This document shows positions 8,856 through 18,511 of a stretch of DNA of 64,000 bases, piece after piece (position 1 is the stretch's first letter; each line of letters opens with the position of its first letter). Origin of the DNA: Cochlodiniinecator piscidefendens (lineage in GTDB: Bacteria; Pseudomonadota; Alphaproteobacteria; Rhodobacterales; Rhodobacteraceae). The stretch spans positions 83,443-147,442 of the forward strand of contig NZ_JAAOIE010000006.1 of NCBI RefSeq assembly GCF_011326755.1. Direction: 5' to 3'. The notes below the pieces were generated by a model that ran no database searches, had not been told where the DNA came from, and saw only the letters and a list, made by a program, of their open reading frames with translations. The translations under genes were made by a program, and so were the position numbers.

Positions 8856-9769
8856 ACTTCGGTTTGATCCCAGTTCTGCCCCAATATCCAATCGCAAAAA
8901 TTTGCGACGCTGCTTACTCTCTTATGGGCGCGTGGCAAAACCAAGTAAAATCCCGGAATTTGCTGTTTAGGCATTGCATATAGGATATCTGTGCCAAGCG
9001 GAGCAACCAAATCCCCGGCTCGAATATCGTTGTCTGCATCTTCTCGTGAGATCAGTCCAACACCCATACCCGACAGCGTCGCACGGCGCATGGTGGCCGC
9101 ATCGTGGAATGCAATCTCTGATGTGTTTTCTGGGATCTCTAATTCGAAAAAATCTAAGATGTCGTTCCACAGGGTATTTTGCAAAACGGGGTGTAATAGT
9201 GTTTCGTTTAGAAGATCCTGGGGTGAGCTAATTCTTTCTGCGACCTCAGCAGTGCAACAAATCACTTTGTAGTCGATCAACAACTGAGTGCTCTCAAGAT
9301 CGTTCCAATTGCCATAGCCCCATTGAACCGCAACATCAATGTCGTCGCGGCTAAAGTCAGGGGTTTCAACCATGGTTGTAAGGCGAAGATCGGATTGAGG
9401 AACAAATTCGCGAAAGGTCTCTAACCGTGGCAGGAGATAGCGCGTCGCAAAATAAGGAGACACATTTAGCGTGATGCGGTTTTTATACTTTTGATTGGTT
9501 ACGCGTCGCACCCCTTCGGCCAATTCTTCAAAACCGGCTTCGACATAACGGGCAAGTAAGATTGCAGCTTCGGTTGGTTCGATTGAACGTCCTTTGCGTT
9601 CAAATAGGGATACTTGCAGGGTGTCTTCTAGCAGTTTTATTTGCTGACTCACGGCCTGAGGCGTGACCAACAGTTCGTCAGCAGCGCCGCGAATAGAATT
9701 GTGTCGCGCCGCCGCATGAAATGCCTTCAGAGCATTCAGAGGAGGAAGTTTAAGGCGTGTCGCATTCAT
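8852..9769 (-). CDS. LysR-family regulator, GcvA-like
   Basis: This 305-residue protein begins with LPPLNALKAFHAAARHNSIR, the typical opening of GcvA-type LysR regulators. The DNA-binding helix (VTPQAVSQQIKLLEDTL, about residues 35-52) and a substrate-binding domain (about 95-300) follow. It lies 27 bases downstream of the DAO-type oxidase gene and overlaps the SDR gene by four bases, so it appears embedded in the catabolic operon rather than divergent from it. It is a natural candidate regulator for that operon, possibly autoregulated. The effector is unknown. Confidence 0.93.
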   Translation of the reverse strand: MNATRLKLPPLNALKAFHAAARHNSIRGAADELLVTPQAVSQQIKLLEDTLQVSLFERKGRSIEPTEAAILLARYVEAGFEELAEGVRRVTNQKYKNRITLNVSPYFATRYLLPRLETFREFVPQSDLRLTTMVETPDFSRDDIDVAVQWGYGNWNDLESTQLLIDYKVICCTAEVAERISSPQDLLNETLLHPVLQNTLWNDILDFFELEIPENTSEIAFHDAATMRRATLSGMGVGLISREDADNDIRAGDLVAPLGTDILYAMPKQQIPGFYLVLPRAHKRVSSVANFCDWILGQNWDQTEV

Positions 9770-9796
9770 TGAATAATTCCCGACAAAGGCACCAAA

Positions 9797-10999
9797 TTAG
9801 ATCACCGCTTTTTCCAAAAAGGGTTCGTTGCGCACAATTCTATCATAGCCAATTGGGCTGAGATCTAAACTGCGAAATGCGCCGTAGGTGATCCATTCTG
9901 CTACGCCACGTCCAACTGCAGGGGATTGTTGCAATCCATGACCTGAAAACCCATTGGCAAAGATAAAGTTCCTGACCTCGGTATGAGGACCAGCAACAAC
10001 GTTGTGATCGAGAGTATTAAATGCATAGTGGCCCGCCCAAAAGTTCACCAACTTGATCGCCTCAAAAGCACTGGAACGTTCAGCGAGGTCCATCCAAATT
10101 TTTTCAAACTCATCATGGCGTGGCTCAAAATCATCCCAATCTACGGCGGGATCTTCAAAGGGCGTTGTGCCTGACAGGAAAAACTTGCCTTCCGGGCGGC
10201 AAAATGTGCCCGATGGATCGATCATAAGTGGCAGACGCCCATTGTTCACGGTTGCACCGCCCTCTGGGGTTTTGGCGCAGTCAAACACGAAAAGCGAACG
10301 TTTACGTGGCTCAATAGGGATCGATAATCCGGCCATAGCAGCGGTTTGGGCAGCTCGAGGGCCAGATGCGTTGACCAGAGTTCCGCACGAAATGCTTTGC
10401 CCTGATTTGAGCGTGACCCCAGTTACCTTATTGTTCTCACGTTCGATGCTGATAACTTCGTCAATGACGTAGTCAGCTCCTTGCGCGCGGGCCTTTTTGC
10501 GAAACCCATTCATAATTCCAGTGTTTGAAAACCAACCTTCGCCTGATTGGCCATAACTTCCGAGCTGTAGATCCTCGACATTAAGATGCGGGAAGGCCGT
10601 TTTGATTTGATCAGGACCCCACAAAACAACATCTGCACCGAGTGATCGCTGCACTTCGTGGTTTTCGCGAAGAATCTGAACTTGCTCATCCGTTTTGGCC
10701 AAAAAGAGGTAACCACCTTCGTGGAACCCCAAATCCGGTTTATCGCCATCGACCTCCATTGTTTGGGCGAATTCACGAATGAATTTTGTGCCAAACTGCC
10801 CAATTTGAACATTTATCGGATTGGAAAATTGGTTGCGGATAGCGCTGGAGCTAAGCGAGGTAGAAGCTTGTGCAAATGTTGGGTCTCGTTCGATAATCAG
10901 AACGGACCCGTTAAAATCGGGGTTTTCCGTGAGGAAATAAGCAACAGAAGAGCCGATCACAGCCCCGCCGATAATCACCACATCATAAGTGTCGCGCAT
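9797..10999 (-). CDS. FAD-dependent DAO-type oxidoreductase
   Basis: This 400-residue flavoprotein opens with YDVVIIGGAVIGSSVAYFL, an ADP-binding beta-alpha-beta motif. It continues with the DAO-family fold (sarcosine, glycine or D-amino acid oxidase and FOXRED1-like proteins), seen in the FANGFSGHGLQQSPAVGRG C-terminal FAD segment. Such enzymes oxidise secondary amines or D- or N-substituted amino acids. No signal peptide is seen. The start overlaps the upstream uronate dehydrogenase-like stop by one base (TAATG), so the two are translationally coupled. In this cluster it may oxidise an amino acid released by the HyuAB step. That is inference; the exact substrate cannot be read from sequence. 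Confidence 0.88.
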   Translation of the reverse strand: MRDTYDVVIIGGAVIGSSVAYFLTENPDFNGSVLIIERDPTFAQASTSLSSSAIRNQFSNPINVQIGQFGTKFIREFAQTMEVDGDKPDLGFHEGGYLFLAKTDEQVQILRENHEVQRSLGADVVLWGPDQIKTAFPHLNVEDLQLGSYGQSGEGWFSNTGIMNGFRKKARAQGADYVIDEVISIERENNKVTGVTLKSGQSISCGTLVNASGPRAAQTAAMAGLSIPIEPRKRSLFVFDCAKTPEGGATVNNGRLPLMIDPSGTFCRPEGKFFLSGTTPFEDPAVDWDDFEPRHDEFEKIWMDLAERSSAFEAIKLVNFWAGHYAFNTLDHNVVAGPHTEVRNFIFANGFSGHGLQQSPAVGRGVAEWITYGAFRSLDLSPIGYDRIVRNEPFLEKAVI

Positions 11000-11811
11000 T
11001 ACTCGCCCTCGTCATTTGGGTGGCCCAATTCGCAGAACCATCCACCAATAAATTGTACGCTAGGCGCGTTAGGGTCCGGTACATCTGTTTTGGCCTCCAT
11101 CGCTTCGCGGTATGGTTCGGCGCTGTCTTGAGGGTGATAACCGATATGGCCAGCTTTGCTATCATCGACAACTTTTAATCTATTGTCGGAAAGACCATGG
11201 CCGATGGTGTGGCCCAAACGCGGGGCAACCAAGGCGCGTTCGACATATTGCACGCAATCAGCAAAACTAAGCCAGCTCCAAAGCATCCGTCGGTCTGCCG
11301 GTTCAGGGAACGATGAAAAAATCCGCAGACACAGGCTTTCGATGCCAAACTTGTCCCAATACAGACGGCTTAGGCTTTCGACGAAATTCTTTGAAACACC
11401 ATAGAGACTGTCAGGACGCACCGGACAATCCGCGTCGATGTTCGCCTGCATATCGTGATAGCCGATGGCATGAACAGAGGATGCGTAGATTACACGTTTC
11501 ACACCATTTTTACGGGCACCTTCGTAAATGTGGTATGACCCACGGATGTTGCTGTCCAAAATGGTCTCAAAATCCACTTCAAGCGGCGCTCCACCAAAGT
11601 GAACGATTGCATCGACATCTTTTGTCAGCGCCATGACTGCATCGTAATCGCCCAATTCGCATACCACGGCTTCTTCGTGCGGTTGAATGTTGGCCATCTC
11701 GTCGCGGTCAGAAATACGAACATGCTCAGCCAGGTGTGCCAGCCCACTACGCAGTTCAGTTCCTAAGCGCCCACCTGCCCCGGTGATCAGAATACGATTA
11801 AATGGTTTCAT
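10999..11811 (-). CDS. NAD-dependent epimerase/dehydratase family protein, uronate dehydrogenase-like
   Basis: This 270-residue extended-SDR protein has NAD-binding TGAGGRLG at residues 10-17 and the catalytic pair Tyr137/Lys141 in YGVSK. HFGGAPLEVDFETILDSNI, ASSVHAIGYH and RIFSSFPEPADRRMLWSW closely follow the pattern I recall for bacterial uronate dehydrogenase (Udh), which oxidises glucuronate or galacturonate to aldarolactones. I chose the start at 11811 because a GGAG site lies 7 bases upstream; the open frame extends 50 codons further but runs into the aminotransferase gene. Udh itself would not be expected next to hydantoinase genes, so a related cyclic or hydroxy substrate is possible. 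Confidence 0.82.
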   Translation of the reverse strand: MKPFNRILITGAGGRLGTELRSGLAHLAEHVRISDRDEMANIQPHEEAVVCELGDYDAVMALTKDVDAIVHFGGAPLEVDFETILDSNIRGSYHIYEGARKNGVKRVIYASSVHAIGYHDMQANIDADCPVRPDSLYGVSKNFVESLSRLYWDKFGIESLCLRIFSSFPEPADRRMLWSWLSFADCVQYVERALVAPRLGHTIGHGLSDNRLKVVDDSKAGHIGYHPQDSAEPYREAMEAKTDVPDPNAPSVQFIGGWFCELGHPNDEGE

Positions 11812-11821
11812 AGGATGCTCC

Positions 11822-13024
11822 TTAGCGCAGTGTCGCAACAGCGTTGCGAATACGAGAAATTGCTGCGCGCAGCACTTCATCTGACGTGGCTGTTGATAGT
11901 CTGAAAAATGGGGATAACCCGTAGGCGCTGCCGGGGACCGCAGCGACCCTTGCTTGATCAAGCAAAAACTGGGTCACGTCGGCGTCATTCGTGAGAGTTA
12001 AGCCATCTGTCGTGGTTTTTCCAATGATCCCAGCGCAATCAATATAGGCGTAAAACGCCCCATCAGGTCTATCCAATTCCAGCCCGTCGATGGCGTTTAC
12101 CAATTGCACCACAAGATCGCGACGGCGTTCAAATGCAGCGCGAAACTGTGCGACCTCTTCTTGTGGTCCTGTCAACGCAGCAACCGTTGCGGCTTGGGCG
12201 ATGGAACAGGCATTTGTTGTTGATTGGCTTTGAACGGTGGTCATACCTTTGATCAACTCTGCTGGTCCTGCACCATACCCAATGCGCCACCCTGTCATCG
12301 CATAGGCTTTGGCAACGCCATTGACGATCAAAGTGCGATTCCGCAAATCGGGGCATGCGTTTCCAAACGAAACGAAGTCCAGCCCGTCAAATAGAATGTG
12401 TTCGTAAATCTCATCAGATAGGATCAACAGATCAGGATGGGCTGCTAGCACTTTGCCTAACGCTTTGAGCTCATCGCGCGAATAAACAGCACCGGATGGA
12501 TTGCCGGGCATATTGAGTATGAGCCATTTTGATTTAGGGGTTATCGCTGCAGATAGTGTCGCAGGCGTAAGTTTGAAACCATCCGCACGAGAGCATTCAA
12601 CAACAACAGGTGTTCCACCCAGCATGAGAGCCATGTCAGGATAGGACACAAAATATGGCGCGGCCAATATGACTTCGTCGCCTGCTTCTAATGTGGCCAT
12701 CAATGCGTTGAAGATGATTTGCTTTGCGCCGTTGGCGACGACGATTTCATCCGCCGCAAAAGTCAGGCCATTTTCGCGCTGAAACTTCTCTGCGACGGCT
12801 GCCTTGGTCGCTGGCGCTCCTCCGGTCGCGGTATAACGGGTGTCACCGGATAGCGCGGCTTGATGGGCGGCTTCGATGATATGTGCAGGTGTGTCAAAAT
12901 CAGGTTCACCTAATCCCAGATCCGCAACATCTATTCCCTGCGCCACGAGGGCCTTGGCGGCTTGGCTTACGGCCATGGATGGGGATGGCTTTACGACAGC
13001 CATACGTTTTGCCAACATTGTCAT
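11822..13024 (-). CDS. Pyridoxal-phosphate-dependent aminotransferase (class I, AspC-like)
   Basis: This 400-residue fold-type I aminotransferase shows all family landmarks: DLGLGEPDFDTP near residue 35, NGAKQ near 98, NMPGNPSGAVY at 171-181, SDEIYEHI at 203-210 and the PLP lysine at Lys239 in NGVAKAYAMTGWRIGY. It resembles aspartate/prephenate aminotransferases of the subgroup Ib found in alphaproteobacteria. Its ATG overlaps the HyuB stop (ATGA), placing it firmly in the catabolic operon. It is therefore more likely dedicated to transferring the amino group of an intermediate than to be the housekeeping AspC. The amino donor is unknown. Confidence 0.92.
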   Translation of the reverse strand: MTMLAKRMAVVKPSPSMAVSQAAKALVAQGIDVADLGLGEPDFDTPAHIIEAAHQAALSGDTRYTATGGAPATKAAVAEKFQRENGLTFAADEIVVANGAKQIIFNALMATLEAGDEVILAAPYFVSYPDMALMLGGTPVVVECSRADGFKLTPATLSAAITPKSKWLILNMPGNPSGAVYSRDELKALGKVLAAHPDLLILSDEIYEHILFDGLDFVSFGNACPDLRNRTLIVNGVAKAYAMTGWRIGYGAGPAELIKGMTTVQSQSTTNACSIAQAATVAALTGPQEEVAQFRAAFERRRDLVVQLVNAIDGLELDRPDGAFYAYIDCAGIIGKTTTDGLTLTNDADVTQFLLDQARVAAVPGSAYGLSPFFRLSTATSDEVLRAAISRIRNAVATLR

Positions 13025-14637
13025 TCTTTCTCACTCACGTAGCCTTTGAGCCGATCTTCGGCTTTTGCGGATTCACTGCGTTCCGAAGCCGGACCAAAGC
13101 CGCCTCCGCCGGGGGCCTTTAGAATAAGGCGCTTACCAGCCGGAACATGTTGCCAACCCTTGGGTCGTAATTTCGTGCCATCACAAAGTTCAACAACACC
13201 GGGCGCGCCTTCTTCTCCGCCATCACGGCCACGCGCAGGGTGATTAACCCGATCAAACATTGCAGAAAAATCAAATTCGTGACCTTCGGAAGGGGCAATT
13301 TCGATAATTTGCCCAAGCCCGCCGCGTGTGCGGCCCGCACCACCACTGTCGGGACGCAGTTCCTTTCGCCAAATTACGATGGGCCCTGTGTGCTCTGTCG
13401 CTTCGATTGGCATGGTGTGAACCCCGGACGGGAACGCTGTCGCAGCGAGGCCGTCCAAAGCAGGGCGCGCACCGGTTCCGCCTGAATTGAACATCAGCAC
13501 TTCGGAGTTTTGCCCCGTCTTTCCGGCCTCAGGGCGTGCAGAAATATGGATATTCCAAAGTGCTGCAGCCCCTTCTGACATGATTTGTCCGGGCAAAGCT
13601 TGCGCCAATGCACCCAAAACCAGATCAGGGACCATGTGCCCCATGACATGACGCAATGAAACCGGTGCAGGTCGCTCTGCGTTCAGAATGTTAACCGGGG
13701 AATCCACGGTAAAGGGCTCTAGAGACGCAGAATTGTTTGGAATGTCAGGCGCGACCACGCATTTGACAGCATAGCAAGCATAGGCCTTTGAGTAGATCAG
13801 AGGGCAATTGATCCCCCATTTGCTGATGCCATCTGTACCGGCAAAATCAACGTTCACTTCATCGTTTTTGACAGACAGTGTGGTGGCCAGAGTGACGGGC
13901 GTATCGTAACCGTCGACAGTCATTTGGTTGGTCCAGACGCCTTTGGGCAATTTGGCGATACGTTCCAAGGTTGCGGTACGGGAGCGTGAGAAAATAAATT
14001 CCCCCAACTCGTCCAAACTCAACATATTGGTTTCGTCCATCATGTCGATCAGTCGACGATGGCCAACTTCGTTACAGGCGGCAAGAGAATAGAAATCCCC
14101 AACAACTTGGTTTGGTTCCCGGACATTGCTTCGTAGGATATTGATTAGGTCTTTGTTAACAACACCGCGTTCTGCGAACTTCATGATGGGAATTTGAATC
14201 CCTTCTTCGTAAACGGATTTTCCATCCGCGCCAAAGCCACGACCGCCAACATCGACAACATGTGCGGTGCAGGCAAAAAACGCGACCAGTTCACCGTTTT
14301 TGAATGAAGGGGCAACCATCGTAATGTCGTGCAGGTGGCCTGTCCCCTTCCAGGGGTCATTGGTGACGTAGCAGTCGCCTTCAAACATTTCTTCTTTGGG
14401 GATTTCACCGAGAAAGTGCAAAACGGCTTCGGCCATTGTGTTGACGTGTCCGGGTGTCCCTGTGACAGCTTGGGCCAGCATCAAACCCTGTGGGTTAAAC
14501 ACACCGGCTGATAAATCTCCTGCTTCTCGGACCGAGGTCGAAAAGGCCGTGCGAAGCAATGTCAGTGCTTGTTCTTCGACGACAGAAATCAATCTGTTCC
14601 ACATCACTTGCATACGAATTTCAGACAATCCAGCCAT
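13021..14637 (-). CDS. hyuB: Hydantoinase/oxoprolinase family protein, subunit B (HyuB)
   Basis: This 538-residue protein belongs to the hydantoinase B/oxoprolinase family, with LRTAFSTSVREAGDLSAGVFN near the N-terminus, NDPWKGTGHLHDI near 111 and GGAGRTRGGLG near residue 430. These enzymes work with a HyuA partner to open lactam, hydantoin or related rings with ATP, or to carboxylate ketones in the case of acetone and acetophenone carboxylases. Here hyuA lies immediately upstream (3-base gap) and a strong AAGGAGG site precedes the start. At 538 residues it is shorter than the roughly 770 residues I recall for the acetone carboxylase subunit, and no small third subunit is present, so a hydrolytic ATP-dependent lactamase/hydantoinase role is favoured. 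Confidence 0.92.
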   Translation of the reverse strand: MAGLSEIRMQVMWNRLISVVEEQALTLLRTAFSTSVREAGDLSAGVFNPQGLMLAQAVTGTPGHVNTMAEAVLHFLGEIPKEEMFEGDCYVTNDPWKGTGHLHDITMVAPSFKNGELVAFFACTAHVVDVGGRGFGADGKSVYEEGIQIPIMKFAERGVVNKDLINILRSNVREPNQVVGDFYSLAACNEVGHRRLIDMMDETNMLSLDELGEFIFSRSRTATLERIAKLPKGVWTNQMTVDGYDTPVTLATTLSVKNDEVNVDFAGTDGISKWGINCPLIYSKAYACYAVKCVVAPDIPNNSASLEPFTVDSPVNILNAERPAPVSLRHVMGHMVPDLVLGALAQALPGQIMSEGAAALWNIHISARPEAGKTGQNSEVLMFNSGGTGARPALDGLAATAFPSGVHTMPIEATEHTGPIVIWRKELRPDSGGAGRTRGGLGQIIEIAPSEGHEFDFSAMFDRVNHPARGRDGGEEGAPGVVELCDGTKLRPKGWQHVPAGKRLILKAPGGGGFGPASERSESAKAEDRLKGYVSEKE

Positions 14638-14640
14638 TGC

Positions 14641-16728
14641 TTAGGCCTCCTTGCGTGTCAAAAGAATGGTTCCGTCTGCTTGCAATATGGCGTCAAACGG
14701 GGATGTGATAACTGTCGATGTTTCTTCTTCAACGATAACGGCTGGCCCGATAACGCAGTCCCCTGCCTTGAGTTGAGACCGCTCAACAATTTTGCTGTCG
14801 CACAGGCCGTCCGAACTCGGATCAAAGACAGCTCGTGTTTCCGAAACGGCCACCGCTGATCCTTTTGTCAACAAAGCTGCCGCGTTGGGTTTTTCGCGAA
14901 TGTCGCTGGCCTTCATCGACCAAGTGACAATTTCGATTTCTAAACCGCCAAGCCCATCGATGGCACGCCCAAAGAAACGCGCATAGCTTTCGCTAAATCG
15001 ATCCCCAATGAGCGTAATGTCTGATGCAACCAGTTTCCGATCTGGGATCGCAACGGGGATTTCCCAGCCCTGACCCTGATACCGCATGAAGGCGGTAATT
15101 TCCCGCTGGATTTCTCCGTCTGATCCGGCGCGCACAAAGCGCTCAGCGGTGTCGCGCAATCCGGCGAGCATGCTGTTAACATCGTCCACATCAAAGTCCG
15201 ACAACCGCACAAGACGAGAAGCCAGGCCTTCGTACCCAAACGGTGCCTTAAGAAAACCAATAGCGGATCCGACACCGGCCCCTGGCGGAATAAGGCATTG
15301 ATCAACGCCGAGTTTTTCACACAGTCGTGCTGCATGAAGCGGCGCCGCCCCGCCAAAGGCAATCATGATATTCTCGGAAATGTTTTTACCGTTTTCCACA
15401 GCATGGACGCGCGCAGCGTTTGCCATGTTTTCGTCAACCACTTCACAGATACCAAATGCGGCCTCAAGCGGTGTGAGCGATAGTTTACCGCCCACATCTT
15501 TTGCGATAGCGTTTGCTGCGGCGTCCTTGGACAAAGAAATCGCGCCATCAGCAAAATTATCTGGGTCAATCTTACCCAACATTACATCTGCATCGGTAAT
15601 TGCCGGGCGTTCGCCGCCTCTGGCATAGCAGGCTGGGCCGGGTTCTGACGCGGCAGATTCTGGTCCAGTTTGAATTCGACCCATTGAATCGACCCAAGCG
15701 ATAGACCCGCCACCTGCCCCAATTTCGATCATTTCGATTACAGGAATTGAAATTGGCATGCCCGATCCTTTGCAGAATCTATACGTGCGCGCGACCTCAA
15801 AGGTGCGGGCGGTTTGTGGTGTGAAATCTTCGATCAGGCAAATCTTTGCGGTTGTGCCGCCCATGTCGTAACTGACGACTTTTTCCAAACCAAAACGCGC
15901 GGCCACATCCGCGGCAAAAATTGCGCCACCAGCCGGGCCGGATTCAACCAATCGAACGGGAAATTCAATTGCTGTTTCAACGGAAATCAATCCGCCGCCG
16001 GAATGGATCATGAAAACAGGGCACTGCGCGCCTTCGTCTTTTAATCGCGATTGTAAGCGAACGAGGTAGTCTTCCATTTGTGGGCGGACATAGGCGTTTG
16101 CGCATACGGTATTGAAGCGTTCAAATTCGCGCATTTGTGGCGAAACTTCTGCTGAAATTGAGATAGGCAGCCCTGGTAATTTGGCGGCCAGTATGTCCCG
16201 TGCGCGTTCTTCGTGAATTGGGTTTTGATAAGAATGAATAAACCCAATTGCGACTGCACCAAAGCCGCCTTCGCGAATAATCTCCGCAAGTTCATTTAAG
16301 CGTGCTTCGTCGAGGGCTTGCAACTCGCGGCCTTGGGCATCCAATCGACCTGAAACAACAAAACGATCTTCGCGTGGGATCAAAGGCGCTGGTAACTTTA
16401 GGTTCAAATCATATTGTTCGAACCGGTTTTCAGTACGCATCTCGATAACATCACGAAACCCTTCGGTGGTGACCAATGCGGTTTTAGCCCCCCGCCGTTC
16501 GATCAACGCATTGGTTGCAAGTGTTGTACCATGGATAACAATGTCGATGTCAGAATACCCAATCCCAGCCTGTTGGGTGACGATTTCAATCCCATCCAAA
16601 ATCGCCTGTTCCGGCTCTGCGTAGTTGGTTAGAACTTTGGTTGAAAAAATCTGGCCGCGTAGATCCAATGCGATATCGGTGAATGTCCCACCAATGTCTG
16701 CGCCCAAGCGAATATCTTGTGTGCTCAT
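14641..16728 (-). CDS. hyuA: Hydantoinase/oxoprolinase family protein, subunit A (HyuA)
   Basis: This 695-residue protein starts with the actin/ASKHA-like phosphate motif GADIGGTFTDIALD. It carries HGTTLATNALIERRGAKTAL near residue 65, a VESGPAGGAIFAA segment near 260, SYDMGGTTAKICLI near 288 and AFGGAAPLHAARLCEKLG near 455, all typical of HyuA, the ATP-binding subunit. It should form a heteromer with the HyuB encoded directly downstream. Its ATG overlaps the stop of the thiamine-diphosphate enzyme gene (ATGA). Family members include N-methylhydantoinase, 5-oxoprolinase and caprolactamase. The ring substrate here is unknown, but context suggests it is imported by the ABC system of the same operon. 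Confidence 0.93.
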   Translation of the reverse strand: MSTQDIRLGADIGGTFTDIALDLRGQIFSTKVLTNYAEPEQAILDGIEIVTQQAGIGYSDIDIVIHGTTLATNALIERRGAKTALVTTEGFRDVIEMRTENRFEQYDLNLKLPAPLIPREDRFVVSGRLDAQGRELQALDEARLNELAEIIREGGFGAVAIGFIHSYQNPIHEERARDILAAKLPGLPISISAEVSPQMREFERFNTVCANAYVRPQMEDYLVRLQSRLKDEGAQCPVFMIHSGGGLISVETAIEFPVRLVESGPAGGAIFAADVAARFGLEKVVSYDMGGTTAKICLIEDFTPQTARTFEVARTYRFCKGSGMPISIPVIEMIEIGAGGGSIAWVDSMGRIQTGPESAASEPGPACYARGGERPAITDADVMLGKIDPDNFADGAISLSKDAAANAIAKDVGGKLSLTPLEAAFGICEVVDENMANAARVHAVENGKNISENIMIAFGGAAPLHAARLCEKLGVDQCLIPPGAGVGSAIGFLKAPFGYEGLASRLVRLSDFDVDDVNSMLAGLRDTAERFVRAGSDGEIQREITAFMRYQGQGWEIPVAIPDRKLVASDITLIGDRFSESYARFFGRAIDGLGGLEIEIVTWSMKASDIREKPNAAALLTKGSAVAVSETRAVFDPSSDGLCDSKIVERSQLKAGDCVIGPAVIVEEETSTVITSPFDAILQADGTILLTRKEA

Positions 16729-18410
16729 GCTGAGGTTCCTTTTGCCGCTGCGCGCATTTGGCTCAAAGTTTGGCGAGGCGTTAAGGCCTCTGGTGAAATG
16801 TTCAGTTCAAGAACCGCACCGGTTTTCGACGCAAGAGCGCGTTCAAACGCGGCTTCGAAATCCTCTGTCTTTGCAACGTATTCCGAGTGATATCCATAAG
16901 ATTGTGCAAGCAAAACAAAGTCAGGATTTTCTAAACTGGTGCCCGAAACACGTTCTGGGTAATTGCGTTCTTGGTGCATCCGGATGGTGCCGTATATGCC
17001 GTTGTTGAGAATTAAGATGATGGGCTGTGCCCCCGCTTGCATAGCGGTTCCTAATTCCTGGCAGTTCATCTGAAAATCCCCGTCGCCGGCGAAACAAACG
17101 ACCGTGCGTTCCGGGCAGGCTACCTTGGCGGCTATTGCGGCCGGAAGCCCATATCCCATAGCGCCAGATTGCGGCGCGAGAAGCCGCTGGTTCGGACCAA
17201 ATTTGAAAAACTTATTTGGCCAAATCGTAAAGTTACCTGCGCCGTTGGTCAGAACTGAGTCTTGGGGCAAACGATCGCGCAAGAACTCAGTGACTTTTCC
17301 CATATCCACCGGGCTTGGAAGATCAGGTAATTCAAAAGCTGCCTCATAGTCTGCGCGTGCGCTCAGACGCCAATTGGCCCAATCGCCGTCTAACCTATGT
17401 GCTGCTAAAGCCATTGAAAAAGCATTGGGACCAGAATGGATTGCAAGGTCGGGTTGATAGACTTTGCCCAATTCGCGATCAGAGGTGTGAACGTGCAGCA
17501 ATGTTTGTTTTGGGCATGGAACGTCAAACAGAGTGTATCCATCCGTGGTCATTTCTCCGAAACGAATATTGATCGCGAGAATGACATCTGCATTTTTGAT
17601 TACGTTTTTTGTTGCCGGTGTCATGCCAACCCCAGCGTCACCGACATAGGTTAGAGAATGATTGTCGTATTGATCCTGAAACCTGAACGCGGCCAAGACT
17701 GGTATGTCGGAGGCCTCTGCAAAATTCTTTAACGCGGTAGAACCTGTGTCGGTCCAGCCGCTCCCACCCATCATGATCAATGGATGTTTTGCGCCTTTCA
17801 ATGCCTTGAGAACCGCCCCTACAGTCTGCTCTGTAGGAGCGGCCTCATGTACAGACATCGGACCGCTGAGAGCGGGCACAGTCGTCACGTCTGTGAGCAT
17901 ATCTTCGGGCAATGCGATGACGACGGGTCCGGGTCGCCCAGTTGTGGCGGTGGCCCATGCGCGTCCTAATATTTCGGGAATGCGATCCACGTCGTCAATT
18001 TCGGTGGCCCATTTGGCCAATGTTCCATAGACGGCGCGATAATCCACTTCTTGAAAGGCTTCGCGCCCTTTCATATCTGTCCCGACCTGCCCCACAAACA
18101 ACAGCATCGGCGCGCTGTCCTGCATAGCGGTGTGCACACCAATAGATGCGTTGGTTGCACCTGGCCCGCGTGTGACAAAACAAATGCCCGGCGTTCCGGT
18201 GAGTTTGCCATATGCCGCTGCCATAAACGCGGCGCCACCTTCGTTACGGCAGAGCGTGAAATCCAATGCGCCTTTTGTGTCATAAAGTGCGTCAAGAACC
18301 GCGAGATAGCTTTCCCCGGGAACCCCAAAGGAATGCCGAGCCCCGAGAGATTGCAAACATTCGACCAGAAGCGTTCCGCCATTTCGTGTTGTCATATCAG
18401 GACCTGTCAT
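16725..18410 (-). CDS. Thiamine-diphosphate-dependent enzyme (acetolactate synthase/decarboxylase-like)
   Basis: This 561-residue enzyme has the three-domain layout of the POX/ALS family. The N-terminal pyrimidine-binding domain holds catalytic Glu57 (in CRNEGG), the central domain spans about 190-330, and the C-terminal domain carries the FAGDGDFQMNCQELGTAM Mg/diphosphate motif followed by LNNGIYG (about residues 430-465). Members carboligate or decarboxylate 2-oxo acids. It is not an obvious IlvB, since no small regulatory subunit is nearby. An alternative start at 18395 is possible, because the first ATG lacks a clear ribosome site. In the operon it sits between a racemase-like gene and hyuAB and could decarboxylate a 2-oxo acid from the ring-opened compound (inference). 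Confidence 0.88.
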   Translation of the reverse strand: MTGPDMTTRNGGTLLVECLQSLGARHSFGVPGESYLAVLDALYDTKGALDFTLCRNEGGAAFMAAAYGKLTGTPGICFVTRGPGATNASIGVHTAMQDSAPMLLFVGQVGTDMKGREAFQEVDYRAVYGTLAKWATEIDDVDRIPEILGRAWATATTGRPGPVVIALPEDMLTDVTTVPALSGPMSVHEAAPTEQTVGAVLKALKGAKHPLIMMGGSGWTDTGSTALKNFAEASDIPVLAAFRFQDQYDNHSLTYVGDAGVGMTPATKNVIKNADVILAINIRFGEMTTDGYTLFDVPCPKQTLLHVHTSDRELGKVYQPDLAIHSGPNAFSMALAAHRLDGDWANWRLSARADYEAAFELPDLPSPVDMGKVTEFLRDRLPQDSVLTNGAGNFTIWPNKFFKFGPNQRLLAPQSGAMGYGLPAAIAAKVACPERTVVCFAGDGDFQMNCQELGTAMQAGAQPIILILNNGIYGTIRMHQERNYPERVSGTSLENPDFVLLAQSYGYHSEYVAKTEDFEAAFERALASKTGAVLELNISPEALTPRQTLSQMRAAAKGTSA

Positions 18411-18455
18411 ATTCAGTTTACGTACTTCAACCTACGCTCTGTGGTGTCTCGGGTC

Positions 18456-18494
18456 GGTGCAGAAAATCTTGGGATCGTTCAGAAATTCTGCACC
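18456..18494. promoter_or_regulatory. Inverted repeat between racemase-like and ThDP enzyme genes
   Basis: GGTGCAGAA (18456-18464) and TTCTGCACC (18486-18494) are perfect reverse complements 30 bases apart. The right arm also lies in a local palindrome, CAGAAATTCTG (18480-18490). It occupies the 101-base gap between the two genes, the largest gap in this part of the operon. It could be a two-half-site operator or a long-loop hairpin. There is no T-run, so it is not a standard terminator. Confidence 0.4.
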
Positions 18495-18511
18495 AAGTCT
18501 GAAACACAGAT

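Noticed and set aside
13021..16728. HyuAB as acetone carboxylase, suggested by the acetoacetate-CoA ligase in the array
   Set aside because: The HyuB-type subunit is much shorter than the carboxylase subunit and the small third subunit is absent, so a lactam/hydantoin hydrolase is more likely.
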